Below are positions 33,787 through 46,500 of a DNA stretch of 64,000 nt, in pieces. Both the position numbers and the translations under genes were made by a program. Under the pieces are notes generated by a model. That model was not told the origin of the DNA. It did no database searches and worked only from the letters and a program-made list of their open reading frames with translations. Position 1 is the stretch's first letter; every line of letters begins with the position of its first letter. Source of the DNA: Mesomycoplasma ovipneumoniae (GTDB taxonomy: Bacteria; Bacillota_I; Bacilli_A; Mycoplasmatales; Metamycoplasmataceae); NCBI RefSeq assembly GCF_035918255.1, contig NZ_CP142136.1, forward strand, positions 434,001 through 498,000, in the 5' to 3' direction.

Positions 33787-34199
33787 TCGATTTCTTTTCA
33801 AGTTATTTGTTTGTTTTTTGCTTCTTTTAAAAAAGTATGTAATTTTGTTGCTATTTTTTTGTTAGTGATAATTTTTTCTAATGCTTTTAGAGTTATTTTA
33901 TTTAATTTGGATTTTTTCTCTACAGGTTTTAGTGAAATTTTTTGGTCACTTGTAACTTCTAGTTCGGACTCATATTGGCTAGTGTCATATCCGCGAATTA
34001 CATCAAAATGAGCAAAAATTTGCCGTCATTTTGTTCCATAGTCAAAAATTTTTGTGCCAGGATTGTGAACTCCGTGTAAAATTGTTATAGAAATCTGTTT
34101 CTTTGACCTGACATGAGATTGAAGTTTGTATGCCAAAAACGAGAATCCAGCAAGAGATCCAACCAAAACAATTAAACTGATAACTTGTATTTTTTTCAT
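33723..34199 (-). CDS. ComEA-like membrane-anchored helix-hairpin-helix protein
   Basis: 158 residues: N-terminal anchor (IQVISLIVLVGSLAGFSFLA) and a C-terminal segment LNKITLKALEKIITNKKIA ... ITWKEIEWALHLDSATLKIL. The spacing matches the ComEA 'INTAT..EL..L..I....A..I' HhH DNA-binding unit, but the glycines of the hairpin are replaced. Position directly before comEC supports a DNA-uptake receptor. The frame contains TGA codons read as Trp, so it shows up only with code 4. Confidence 0.55.
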
Positions 34200-34246
34200 G
34201 TACTTAGTTTAATTTTTTAGCTAGTTTTTCCCTAAAAAAGAAAAAA

Positions 34247-34276
34247 AACATGAAAAAAGGTTTGTTTTTCATGTTT
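34247..34276. terminator. Bidirectional hairpin upstream of the comEA-like gene
   Basis: AAACATGAAAAA (34247-34258) pairs with TTTTTCATGTTT (34265-34276), with A/T runs on both sides. Confidence 0.6.
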
Positions 34277-34293
34277 GCATTTATATTGATAAA

Positions 34294-34331
34294 AGAAATT
34301 TAATTTTAAGGATAAACATTATAATAAATAT
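34294..34331. repeat. 38-bp target duplication, left copy (partner 34917-34954)
   Basis: AGAAATTTAATTTTAAGGAT and onward is repeated with two mismatches at 34917-34954, directly outside the terminal repeats of REP copy 3. Confidence 0.88.
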
Positions 34332-34916
34332 CCCGAGTTTCCCAGTTTGATGGCAGAAATTCACTTTTTAGTGAATATAAATATGCAAAAATACCGGTAA
34401 ATCTGTGTTTTTTGACCTAAAATCTTAATTTTTATTATTTTAAAATTAACCTTTTGCAAAAAAAAAAAAAAAATGCTTGGTCAAAAATAAAGTTATGTTA
34501 TAATTAGCATCACTTAAGAATGAATTAATAAATTTGATATTGAATTAGGGAGGAATAGTTATGTTTTTTGTCTAAAAAATCAGAAAATGCGAATTTTCCA
34601 TTATGTTTTTAAATATGATGGAATGCCTTAAATTTGACCGTTTAGAAATCTTTAAATTTAAGGCTTTTGGTTATTGTTCTTTCAAAACTTCATATATTTT
34701 TTTAGGCTCAATGTAAGTAAAAACGAGTTTTCTATTTACATTGAGTTTAAATAGTAGTTGTATTTTTTTATGATTTTTGTTGTTTTGTTCATAAATTGAT
34801 TTTTGCCAGTGTTTTAAAATAGGTAATTAACTTTTGCAAAAAAGTTAAAAAAGTGCCCAAAACTAATAAACCAGGACACTTTTTTAAGATGGTTTCATCA
34901 AACTGGTAAACTCGGG
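34332..34916 (+). mobile_element. REP element copy 3: complete 585-bp non-autonomous element
   Basis: Bounded by CCCGAGTTTCCCAGTTTGAT (34332 on) and its complement ATCAAACTGGTAAACTCGGG (ending 34916), sharing the first 17 bp with the IS at 55529. Inside: palindrome TTCACTTTTTAGTGAA; A16 (34458-34473); -35 TTGGTC; -10 TATAAT (34499-34504); GGGAGG; ORF MFFV; stem-loops TTCCATTAT/ATATGATGGAA (34596-34623), GCCTTAAATTT/AAATTTAAGGC (34625-34664) and CTCAATGTAA/TTTACATTGAG (34707-34745). It encodes no transposase and has no sequence in common with the IS beyond the ends. Confidence 0.85.
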
Positions 34917-34954
34917 AGAAATTTAATTTTAAGGATAAAAGTTATAATAAATAT
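34917..34954. repeat. 38-bp target duplication, right copy
   Basis: Right flank of REP copy 3. It contains the stop codon and last codons of the p69 permease gene, so the insertion hit the very end of that gene and the duplication kept the gene whole. Confidence 0.88.
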
Positions 34955-36666
34955 TTTTTTGACCCAATATTAAAAATCATATTTTTGAATTTGGCCATGA
35001 TCACGAGCATTTTTTTAAAATAATTGTTTTGAATAGATATAATAACAACTTCGATAGATAAAATTAAAAACCATGTTACTCACGAAAAAGTAAAAAACGC
35101 AGTTCTATCACCGGCAATACCTGTCTGGGAAAGAGTTGAGAGCTTTTGCCCTAATAAAGATCCTCCGAAAATTCCAAAAAGAAGCAAATCATGAATTGAA
35201 TCTGAAATTTGAACCGATAAATATTTAAAATATTCCTTAAAAATTAACGGGAAAATATAATGAGTTATTGTCTTAAATTTGCTTCATTGGCGAAGTCTTA
35301 ACAATTTGTATTTTTGCCAGTCGATCGAATTAAGAGTTTCATTTAGTTTTTTTGCCATTCCAAGGCCGTTTTTAATTCCAACAAGAAATGTTACTCATAA
35401 AATTGGTTGAACAGCAAAGCTCAAGAAAAGATAAAAAATAACAAGTGACGGGATTATCCTAAAAAAGTTAAGTAAAAATTTAAAGAATGATCATTTAATT
35501 CAATGGTTTAATTTTTCATTTGCAGCCAGTAGTCATAAAATTGAAACTACACCAATAATTCCGAGACAGACAATAACTTGAGCTAAAAGTGTTCAAACCA
35601 TGTAAATTGGATTGTCTAATTTTCCTTGTGAAAAAACACTTCAGTCAAAAACAAAAAGTGATCCAAAAAAACGATTAATTTGATGTTGATTAACTCTTCA
35701 TGATTCGATATCTAAAATACTAATAATTAATAAGGTCAATATAATAAGTCCAAAAAAAATCCGTAAAATTCAATTGTAATTTACTTTTAGTCATAAAATA
35801 TATTTATTTTTTTGGTTTATATTAATAGATCTTTTGTGTAATATAAATTTATTAAAGAAAATTATTAAAAATTCCAAAAAAGTAGCAAAAACTAATAAAA
35901 CTGTAAGTGGAATTCCGACAATTTTTCAACCTAATGCAGGATTTTGAACTCCATCATTAATTAAAATTCCAATACCAATAACACCAGTTGCTGAAATAAT
36001 CGTTGTTCAGCGAATATTTGCTTCAAAACTGAATAAAAATAATCCAAGAAATTTATTAATTACAAAAGGTCAAATTTCATTTTTAAATGCAAAAAAGCGA
36101 TTTTTTCCTTTAATTATCGCTTTTTGATACCCACTTAAATCAAGCGAGTTTAAAAAGGAATAAAAATACCGATGTAACCAAATTCAAGAAAATCAAGTCA
36201 CAATTAAAATTGCCGCTAATTTTGGAGCAAAAATAAGTTTTAAGGGATCAATTATAAACGGAATTGGGAAAGATTTAAGAATTATAATAATTCATCAAAT
36301 TACACTTTTTAAATATTTATTTTTAATAAATTGTGAGCTAAAAAGTGCAGAAAAAAAAGCAAGAGTTGCACCGATAAAAGTGCCAAGGAATGTGTATTTA
36401 ATTGTGATTCATAAAAATCTCATACTTAAAGAAAAAACTGAATCACTATAATAAGGATGTTTGTTGGAAAAAGCAAACAAGTCAGTTAAATTTTTTTTAA
36501 AAAGTGTCCAACCATTATAATTAATTTCTGAAAAAATTGAATAAAAAGATACAATAAACAAGACTAAAAAAATAAATGCAAAAAAAACTTTTGTTTTTTT
36601 AAATCTTTGGTAAGGCTTATTTTTAAATGCACTAATGATCGTCATCTTCATTGTCATCCTTGCCAA
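34942..36666 (-). CDS. p69: ABC permease P69: two PhnE-type permease domains fused
   Basis: 574 residues with two consecutive permease modules of ~270 residues, each with a block of four to six helices (first: VFFAFIFLVLFIVSFYSIF to VLLVFATFLEFLIIFF; second: ILRIFFGLIILTLLIISIL to WFLILSIEVVIISI). Coupling loops YQKAIIKGKNRFFAFKNEIW and YKLLRLRQWSKFKTITHYIF are degenerate EAA motifs. One chain therefore builds the whole channel for P37/P29. It overlaps the ATPase by 35 bases. Several ATGs are possible (36666, 36657, 36651, 36645). The three C-terminal codons lie in the REP target duplication. Confidence 0.85.
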
Positions 36667-37417
36667 ATATTGAATCTATTTGTTCTTGGTCAATATCTGA
36701 AAATGAATTAAAAAAGTTAGCAGTTCCATTGTTTATTAGTAAAATTCTGCCATCATATTTTTTCACTAAATTAATATTATGAGAAATAATAATTGTGATT
36801 GAATTATTTAATTTCCCAAAATTAATAATTAAATCAATAATTTTTGCAGCTGTTTTTGGATCAAGGGCTGAAGTTGGCTCGTCAGCAAGAATTATTTTTG
36901 GGTGGTGTAACATGAGCTTTGCAATTTCAACTCGTTGTTGCTGACCTCCTGATAAGTCCTGAAAAATAGAATAAATTTTTTCTTCCAAACCAAGTTGGCT
37001 CATAATTTTAATTATTTGTTCTCGTTGATTTTTGGTTGGAATCGCAAATAAACTATAAAAAATATTTTTATACTTAGGTAAATTTTTTGCTAAATTTAAA
37101 TAAACACTTTGAAAATTTATTGAAGTTGGCGTTTGAGTAAGATAACCAACTGTTTTTAAAAATTTTTTTTTATTTTTTTTGTTTTGATCTAATAAATTTT
37201 GTTCTTGCCAAATTAGCTTGCCTGAAACAAAAATATTTTGTAAAATTGACAAAAAAAACGAAGATTTACCTTGACCACTTGGACCAATTACAAATAAAAG
37301 TTCTGCATTGCATAACTTAAAATTAAGAGGATTTATTAAATTTTTTCCGTTTTTATCATGTCTAAATGAAAAATCTTCAAAAATTAGACAGTTTTTAGTT
37401 TGATTTTGATTGGGCAT
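36632..37417 (-). CDS. p29: ABC ATPase P29 (PhnC type)
   Basis: 261 residues. Walker A VIGPSGQGKSS, Q-loop YLTQTPTSINFQSV, signature [14 protein letters not shown], Walker B IILADEPTSALDP, switch IIISHN. A compact ATPase without an insert, unlike MsmK and OppF in the same window. The acidic tail (DDNEDDDH) overlaps the start of p69. Gene order p37-p29-p69 equals the M. hyorhinis p37 operon. Confidence 0.9.
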   Translation of the reverse strand: MPNQNQTKNCLIFEDFSFRHDKNGKNLINPLNFKLCNAELLFVIGPSGQGKSSFFLSILQNIFVSGKLIWQEQNLLDQNKKNKKKFLKTVGYLTQTPTSINFQSVYLNLAKNLPKYKNIFYSLFAIPTKNQREQIIKIMSQLGLEEKIYSIFQDLSGGQQQRVEIAKLMLHHPKIILADEPTSALDPKTAAKIIDLIINFGKLNNSITIIISHNINLVKKYDGRILLINNGTANFFNSFSDIDQEQIDSIFGKDDNEDDDH

Positions 37418-38660
37418 AAATCTTACGGAATTCAGGGTCTTGTTGATTTACTTTTCTATAACCATTGTACCCAACATTTGGACCATATTCATCTTTTCCG
37501 TTTTTTGCCAGGTTAATAAATGCTTGAGAAATTAAATCAGCTTGAATTTTATTAAAACGAGGACGGAATGAACCAATATCATATGAAGCTGGGTTTGTTA
37601 GCATAAAAATTTCAACTTTAGAGTCTGGTTTAGAGTCTGTTTCGCTTGAAGTATATTGTTTTGAATCTTTTTTATTTTCAGTTCAAGCAAAAGAAGCCTC
37701 ATCATCAAAAGCGATTCTAAAATTTGGATCTTGACCAATTGTATAGCCATCTCCTTGAATATATTTATCTGAATGCTCTAGTCGATCTTCATTTAAACTA
37801 GCTGATCTAAAACTTGAACCAAAATGTTTTTTTAGAATAAAATTCTGCATTTTAAATTTTCCAGCAGAAGTTAGTTTTCCATGAATTATTCCATAATTTC
37901 TAAATTTACGTCAGTCTTTATCATGTCAACTTTTTTTAATTTCAGCTCTTGTTTTTTCATCACCATAAATCATAATCATACCACGGTAATATGAAATTAT
38001 TTTTCGTGGGTTTGAATCATCATATAAAAATCGATAGGCAATTGTGTCTCATTTTTGCGCATCGTTTTCGTTACTTGACCATTCATTATAAGGAGTTTTA
38101 TTAAATAGTTCATCTAATTGTTTTGCGCCTTTATATAATGGGTCATTTTCTGTTCCATCGGTGTAAAAAACCGCCGATTCAGGGCTATTTTTAAAAGCTC
38201 ATGTTAAAGTTTGAAGACCATTATAAAGTTGTTTGTCTTGGTCATCCTCGATAGTTGTAGTTGCATCGGCAATTGCAAAATCAAGCGCACCATCTGAGTT
38301 ATTTGATGATTTTAATTGCAAAATTTTTGCTTTTGCATCATCAATTCCAACAAAATCAAAACTCACATCAGGCAAGTCTTTAGTTTCTGGATTTGCCTCT
38401 TTTAGTTTTTTAAATTCTTCTGTTAAATTGGTAAGAAATTTATTAACACGATCAGGTTCTTTAGATTTAAGTTGAAATCAACTTTGACCTAAACCAAGGT
38501 TAACTTTTGTATCTCATGTTTGAGCTAGTTGCTCTGGATTTTGATCAGCAGTATTGATACATGCAGAAAGTACTAATGGTACTGTTAAAAAAGAAGAAAG
38601 AAAAGACAATTTTTTTAAAAAAGTTCTTTTTTTAGATTGAAATTTATTTTTTTTCGTCAT
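37395..38660 (-). CDS. p37: P37/Cypl-type substrate-binding lipoprotein (likely thiamine compounds)
   Basis: 421 residues, lipobox LVLSAC (Cys ~30). Periplasmic-binding fold with VSFDFVGIDDAKAKILQLKS, FAIADATTTI, TWAFKNSPESAVFYTDG, RKIISYYRGMIMIYG and SYDIGSFRPRFNKIQADLIS. The homologues M. hyorhinis P37 and M. genitalium MG289 bind thiamine or TPP (from memory of structural work). The TPP riboswitch in front of this gene independently supports that substrate. First gene of the operon; it overlaps p29 by 23 bases. Ribosome site AAAAGGAAAA lies 10 bases before ATG 38660. Confidence 0.92.
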
Positions 38661-38740
38661 TACAAACAATTTTCCTTTTGTGTTTTAGTAAACAAGGTGT
38701 TTTATGACGATTTTAGCATTCGCTTTAAAAGAAAAAGGAC

Positions 38741-38820
38741 AAACTCGTTACGCTAGTATTACCTAGATCAACTTTTAAGAGTTTTTCTCAGCCCAAAATG
38801 GACACCTCTGTTTACCTAGT
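38741..38820 (-). ncRNA. TPP riboswitch (THI box) controlling p37-p29-p69
   Basis: On the minus strand the conserved elements appear in order: GAGGTGTCC, then GGGCTGAGA, then the 3' block TGATCTAGGTAATACTAGCG with CGTAACGAG. They match the TPP aptamer, with a compensatory CTAG/CTAG variant of the CTGG/CCAG stem. Transcription would start just upstream, as the -10 TATAAT is at 38830-38825. Downstream, TCCTTTT (~38737) can pair with the AAAAGGA ribosome site (~38675), suggesting translational control. Confidence 0.92.
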
Positions 38821-38824
38821 TAAA

Positions 38825-38830
38825 ATTATA
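38825..38830 (-). promoter_or_regulatory. -10 box of the riboswitch/p37 transcript
   Basis: TATAAT on the minus strand, 5 bases before the aptamer, so nearly the whole leader is riboswitch. Confidence 0.65.
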
Positions 38831-38945
38831 GCATAATCATTTAAAAAATTTGACAAAAAATAGTATGAAAAATCTAACTTTTTTTTCAAAAAAAATTCAT
38901 TTTTTAATTAAATTTAAGGATTTTTTAACAAAAAGCAAAAATTTT

Positions 38946-40120
<1,175 letters not shown>

Positions 40121-40306
40121 TAGATATCCTTAAATTAAAACAAAAAAATAATTTGAATATTTTACTACAAATTCACCAAATCTAGTTTAAACAATGTAAA
40201 TTTGACTATTTTTAAATAAAAGTTAATGTCTTAATTAAAAAAATCGCCTTGAATTTAAAAGCCTGTCAAGACAAAAAATATTGCAAAAAATGTAATTTTG
40301 TGACCT

Positions 40307-40400
40307 AAATTTTAATTTTGACAAAATCTAGACAAAATTAAAATTTATTATTAGATTTTACACTTTTATAAATAAAAAAATCTTATCTAAATGGTATAAT
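40307..40400 (+). promoter_or_regulatory. glpK promoter region with a 14-bp inverted repeat
   Basis: AAATTTTAATTTTG (40307-40320) is the exact complement of 40333-40346. TGGTATAAT (-10 at 40395-40400) follows 48 bases later. The repeat sits between the divergent hsdS and glpK genes, upstream of the -35 zone, and may be an operator. The remaining part of 40121-40434 has no gene. Confidence 0.5.
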
Positions 40401-40434
40401 TAAATTAAAAAAACAGAAAAAAGGGGGGCTAAAA

Positions 40435-41967
<1,533 letters not shown>

Positions 41968-41980
41968 AAGGAAATTTTAC

Positions 41981-42718
41981 ATGGAAAATATCATTTTTTT
42001 ATCTGAATTTCTTGGAACGGCAACACTAATTTTACTTGGAAATGGTGTTAATTATTCTGTAAGTGCAACAAAAATGTTTGCAAATCAATCAGGAAAATGG
42101 ATTGTTATTGCTCTTGGTTGGGCTCTTGGTGTGCTTTTAGGAATTATTGTTGCAAACGGGGTAGCTCCTAGCACTTCTGTTGCCCATTTAAATCCGGCAG
42201 TTTCAATTTTTTTTGCTATTAGCCAAAAAAATGCCGAGCTTTTAGTACTTATTCCTTTCCAATTTTTAGGAGCAATTTTTGGCCAGATAATTCTAAATAC
42301 AATTAACTGAAGTCATATTAAAGAAACAAAAGCGGAAGTTATTGCTTCATGTCACCACACCGGGCCAGCATTTAAAAAATCTTATGTAGGTAACTTTTTA
42401 TACGAATTTATCGGAACTATTGTCTTAATTAGTACAATTGCATTTTTAGGTAACTCCTTTAAAACAATGGGGCCAGTAATTGTTGCATTGATTGTGCTTT
42501 CAATTGGATTATCACTTGGTTCTTCAACTGGTTATGCTATAAATCCAGCGCGTGATTTTGGTCCAAGATTTATGTTTTTTCTTACTTCATTTGTCTTAAA
42601 AAAACATAATAATTTCTTAAATGTTGATAACTGAAAAGAAATTTACGGATTTGATTATTCATGAAATCCAATTATTGCCCCTAGTTTAGCTGCGGTTTTA
42701 CTTGGTTTTGCGATTTAG
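41981..42718 (+). CDS. glpF: Glycerol uptake facilitator (aquaglyceroporin)
   Basis: 245 residues, six membrane spans and two NPA-type half-helices: HLNPAVSIFFA and AINPARDFGPR (the Asp after the second NPA is typical for glycerol-type pores). It starts after AAAGGAAATTTTAC, coupled to glpK. Ends at TAG. Passive glycerol entry feeds GlpK. Confidence 0.95.
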
Positions 42719-42775
42719 TTTGCCCGTTTTACTAGGTTTTTTGAATTTATTTCTTGGAAATTTTTATGTAATTTG

Positions 42776-42781
42776 CTATAA
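42776..42781 (+). promoter_or_regulatory. -10 box of the transglutaminase-like lipoprotein gene
   Basis: GCTATAATTT about 32 bases before ATG 42813, with AGAGGTGT as ribosome site; the gene is separate from glpKF. Confidence 0.55.
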
Positions 42782-42812
42782 TTTAAATTTAATATTTTGC
42801 TTAGAGGTGTTT

Positions 42813-44837
42813 ATGATAAGGCGTAAAAAATCGTTATTTTTCTTGTTAATAAGTTCAGGAAGTTTGCTCTTGACTTCTTGTGGGATTGCTACATCTCGAA
42901 TTGAATTACAAAATAATAGTGATAAAAATTCCCAAGTTCTGTTTGAAAAAAATGATTCAGTTCAAAAAGAGACTCTTGCACCTCAAACAACTAGCGATTT
43001 GTTAGATAATTCAAAAATCCAGCCTACCGAAAAAAACACTTTTAAACAAGAAACCAATCAAAAATTGAATCAAATCACAACCACAACTACAAATAATAAC
43101 AAACCAAAAACAGTCAAAAAACAAATTTTAAAAAATTTTAACCAACAACCACAACAGCAACCTTCAAGCTCTACAAGTAACAAAAAAACTGAAATCATCC
43201 CTAAAAAACAGGCAAAACCGGTTGTTTCTACAAATTTTTCACAAAAATATTGGCAACTAGAAGCCGATGTCAAGAATTTTATTAATACTGAATTAAAAGA
43301 GCTCAAGCACGAATTTTTTAGGGATAAATTAAATCAAGCAATTGATGAGGTTGAATACAAAACAATTTATGACCAAAAAAATCAAAATGAAGCCTTTTTC
43401 AAAAATAGCATTGAAAAACTAACAAAAGTTTTTGACGAAGTTAAGGTTAATTACAAAAATTCAACTAATTTTTTGCAAATAATTCAGCCAAAAATTCAAG
43501 GCGAAAAACCAAAAGAAAAAGACGAAAATTCTTATCCTTTGGGGATTGAAAAATACCAAGATTATCAAGGTAATTTAAATTCCAATAATTCTGCCAAAAG
43601 TTTTATGAATTTAATTGATCCAAAAGATGTAAGAGATTTTGAATATCAAGGTTATGACGAAAAAAATCGCAAAAAAGTTGCTGATTTTACTAAAAAATTA
43701 ATCGAAGATGCTAAGCCAAAAACTGACGAAGAAAAAATAAAAATTATTTTTGACTGAATAGTTAAAAATGTAAAATATGCTTGAAATCTAAGTCGGACTC
43801 CCGCAGTTGAACCTTCGGCTGTTTTAGAAGAATTATACGCTGTTTGTGGTGGTTATTCTAATTTATATAAGGCGATGCTTGATTCGATTGGTGTTAAAAA
43901 TTCAATTGTCATTGGTTGATCAAAATTTGGTCCACACCAGTGAAATTTAGTTTTTGATTCAAAAACTAAAGATTTTTTTCACTCAGATCCAACTTGAGGG
44001 CAATTTAGAAGAAATGATGCTGAATTTGCAAAAGATCATAAAGCCTTCAAAATTCTTGACTCATATTATTTAGAAAACGACCAAACTTATGAATATAATT
44101 TAGGTGTTTCGCTTGTTTCTGCTAACACTAGCGATGTTAGACCTGCCACTGAAATTAAAAATAAGTCTAAAGTAGTCGGTATTTCTAACGATTTTCTAAA
44201 AAAAGCAAGCAAATTATATATTGGTCCAAATGTTAGGCGAATTGATTATCAAAGTGGAACTTTTAACGTTAAAAGTATTGAAGTTGATCCCCAAAATCCT
44301 TATTTTGCCTCAAAAGAGGGCGTTTTATATAATAAAAACTTGACAAAATTAATTATAATGCCTGAAAAATACGATTTTTCTTCGTTTGTTTTGCCAAAAA
44401 CAGTACAAGAAATCGAGGATTACAAATTTTCTCTGAATGCAAAAAATTTAGAAAAAATCACTGTTGAGCCGGGAAATTACTATTTTAGAGATTATGGCGG
44501 AATTTTATACAACAACGATTTAAGCAAAATTATTGTTATACCTAAAAATTATAAAGGCAAAATTATTACTGCTAAAAATGTTAAATTAGATGCTCATACT
44601 TTTGCAAATAATCCAAAAATAACTGAAATTGAAATTAGCCAAGGCGTAAAAGAAATTCCTGATTTTACTTTTAATTCGCTAAGTTCGCTTTTAATTATTA
44701 AAATACCACAAAGCCTTGAAAAATTTTCTGAAAATGCTTTTGTAGGAATGGATCCAAAAAAACTAAAAATAATTCACCCGCCAAACATTGATAAAAATGT
44801 TGCCAATGTTCTAAACAAATTAAAAAAGATGCAATAA
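42813..44837 (+). CDS. Lipoprotein with transglutaminase-like domain and BspA-type leucine-rich repeats
   Basis: 674 residues. Lipobox LLLTSCG (Cys ~20). Residues ~25-170 are Thr/Gln/Asn/Lys-rich and disordered. Residues ~290-440 form a transglutaminase/protease-like core with a complete Cys-His-Asp triad: AVCGGYSNLYKAML, GPHQWNLVF, HSDPTWG. The C-terminal ~170 residues have LRR_5/BspA-like units (LDAHTFANNPKITEIEISQG, IPDFTFNSLSSLLIIKIPQS). An upstream ATG at 42702 lies within glpF and is not used. A surface enzyme that cleaves or cross-links protein is inferred. TGA/Trp occurs in the catalytic core. Confidence 0.85.
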
Positions 44838-44853
44838 ATCATTGCATCTTTTT
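44822..44853. terminator. Terminator overlapping the lipoprotein stop codon
   Basis: AAAAAAGATGCAAT (44822-44835) with ATTGCATCTTTTTT (44840-44853); works in both directions between convergent genes. Confidence 0.85.
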
Positions 44854-44896
44854 TAATTTGGAAAAATGTATGAATATTAGCTAGATTGATCTAAAA

Positions 44897-46030
44897 TTAC
44901 TTTTTTATTAAGTTTATTTGATTTTCAACCAATTTTACAATTTCTAAAGCAATTGCAGGAGCTGCTGATAAACCTGGCGACTGCATTCCGGCAGCAAAAA
45001 TAAAATTAGGATCTTTATAAGAAGCCCGAATAACAAAATCGCTATCCTGAATTTCGATCGGCCTTGAGCCTGCAAGTGCAAAAATTGTTTCCTGATAATC
45101 TAAAGTAGGAATAATTTTATGACCAATTTTTTGAATTTGCTCAACAAGATTAAAATCAAGACAATTTACCTTTGATTTATCGATATTTTCTTCTGCTGTT
45201 GGTCCAACTAAAATATTACCATCAGGACGAGGCGCAACAATCACACCTTTTCCATATTTTTGCGGCACTAGAAAATAAACATCTTTTATATCAGGGTGAT
45301 TTTTAAGAATTAAATATTGACCTCTTCTTTGTTTTTGGCTAAATTCGGAAAATCCAGCTAATTTTCCAATTTCATCAGCATAATGACCGGCGCCGTTAAT
45401 AATAATTTTAGTTTGAAAAAATTTATTTTCATCATTATTTGTTTCAATTTCAAATAAATTTTGATCATTTTTTGAAATTGAAACAACTTTTGTATTAGTA
45501 TAAGAATCAACACCATTTTTAAGGGCAATTTCTAAAAAAGCAAGACTAGATTTGACCGGATCAATAACTCAAGAATTATCACACTCAAGTGCTAAAGATG
45601 CTTGTTTTGAAACTAAAGGATGTTGAGTTTCTAGCTCTTTTTTCGATAAAACTCTTAAATGTGACTGACTAAGTCCGTTGATAATTCCGCGCTCATAAAG
45701 ATCATGAATAATTTTTTCTTCTTCAGAATCAAAGGCAAGAACAACGCTTTTTGCTTGTTGACGAGGAAAATCTACTTTTGGAAATATGTTTTCAATTCAC
45801 AATTTATGTCCTAAAACATTAAATTTTGCTTTTAATTTATGCGGTTTTGCGTCAAAACCACAGTGAATTATTCCTGAATTTCCTGTTGTAGTTTCTGATG
45901 CAGCATATTTTTTTGCTTCAAGAATTGCAATTTTTAGTTTAAATTTACTCAATTCATAAGCAATATTTGTGCCGATTATCCCTGCACCAATAATAACTAC
46001 ATCATATTGTTGCAATTTTTTAGTTTCCAT
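44897..46030 (-). CDS. glpO: Glycerol-3-phosphate oxidase (GlpO-type FAD protein)
   Basis: 377 residues, short GlpO/GlpD form. FAD motif VVIIGAGIIGTNIAYELS, TTTGNSGIIHCGFDA, IIINGAGHYAD, KGVIVAPRPDGNILVGPTAE and C-terminal FAAGMQSPGLSAAPAIA. Members of this family in mycoplasmas oxidise glycerol 3-phosphate with O2 and release H2O2, a cytotoxic factor; related 2-hydroxyglutarate or amino-acid oxidases are the alternative. The glpK-glpF genes 3 kb away supply the substrate. It has its own -10 (TATAAT, 46074-46069) and ribosome site AAAAGGAA. Confidence 0.85.
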
Positions 46031-46086
46031 ATGCGACTAATTCCTTTTAATAATTTTATAATTTAATAATTATATCAAAATAATCG

Positions 46087-46500
46087 CTATTTATTGGTTG
46101 ATTTTAGTTTGTTTTTATATAAACGGTTGGCAATTTTCTTTTTGATAATCAAAGATGGAATAATTAAAAAAATTGAAATTAAAACTAAAACAACACGTAA
46201 AATTAGCAAAATTCTTGTTGAATTAAGCGGATAAGTAAGCAGTAAAAAAGTTAATGAAAATAAAATAACAGAATAATAAAAAATAAAAGAAAAATCGACA
46301 ACTTTTAGTCTAGTTAAAATTAATGAAGCAAAAAAACAAACAAAAAAATTTAAAATTCCAATAATGGCTAAAATTCAATATGAAATTATCTCTTTTTGTC
46401 AAAAATCAGGCGAAAAAAATATATAAATTAAGCTAATAGGAATGAAAATTAGAAGTAAGGCAAAAACAAAATCCGGAATTTTTGTTATTTTTTTATACAT
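46087..46500 (-). CDS. Four-span hypothetical membrane protein
   Basis: 137 residues with four hydrophobic helices: FVFALLLIFIPISLIYIFF, WILAIIGILNFFVCFFASLI, FIFYYSVILFSLTFLLLTY and ILLILRVVLVLISIFLIIP, ending in a basic tail. ATG 46500 overlaps the thrS stop by 8 bases, so it is translated with thrS. Two TGA codons read Trp. Function unknown. Confidence 0.7.

Noticed and set aside
31608-34011. Plus-strand frames of 60-100 codons opposite holA and comEC
   Set aside because: Antisense shadows of genes with clear family motifs on the minus strand.
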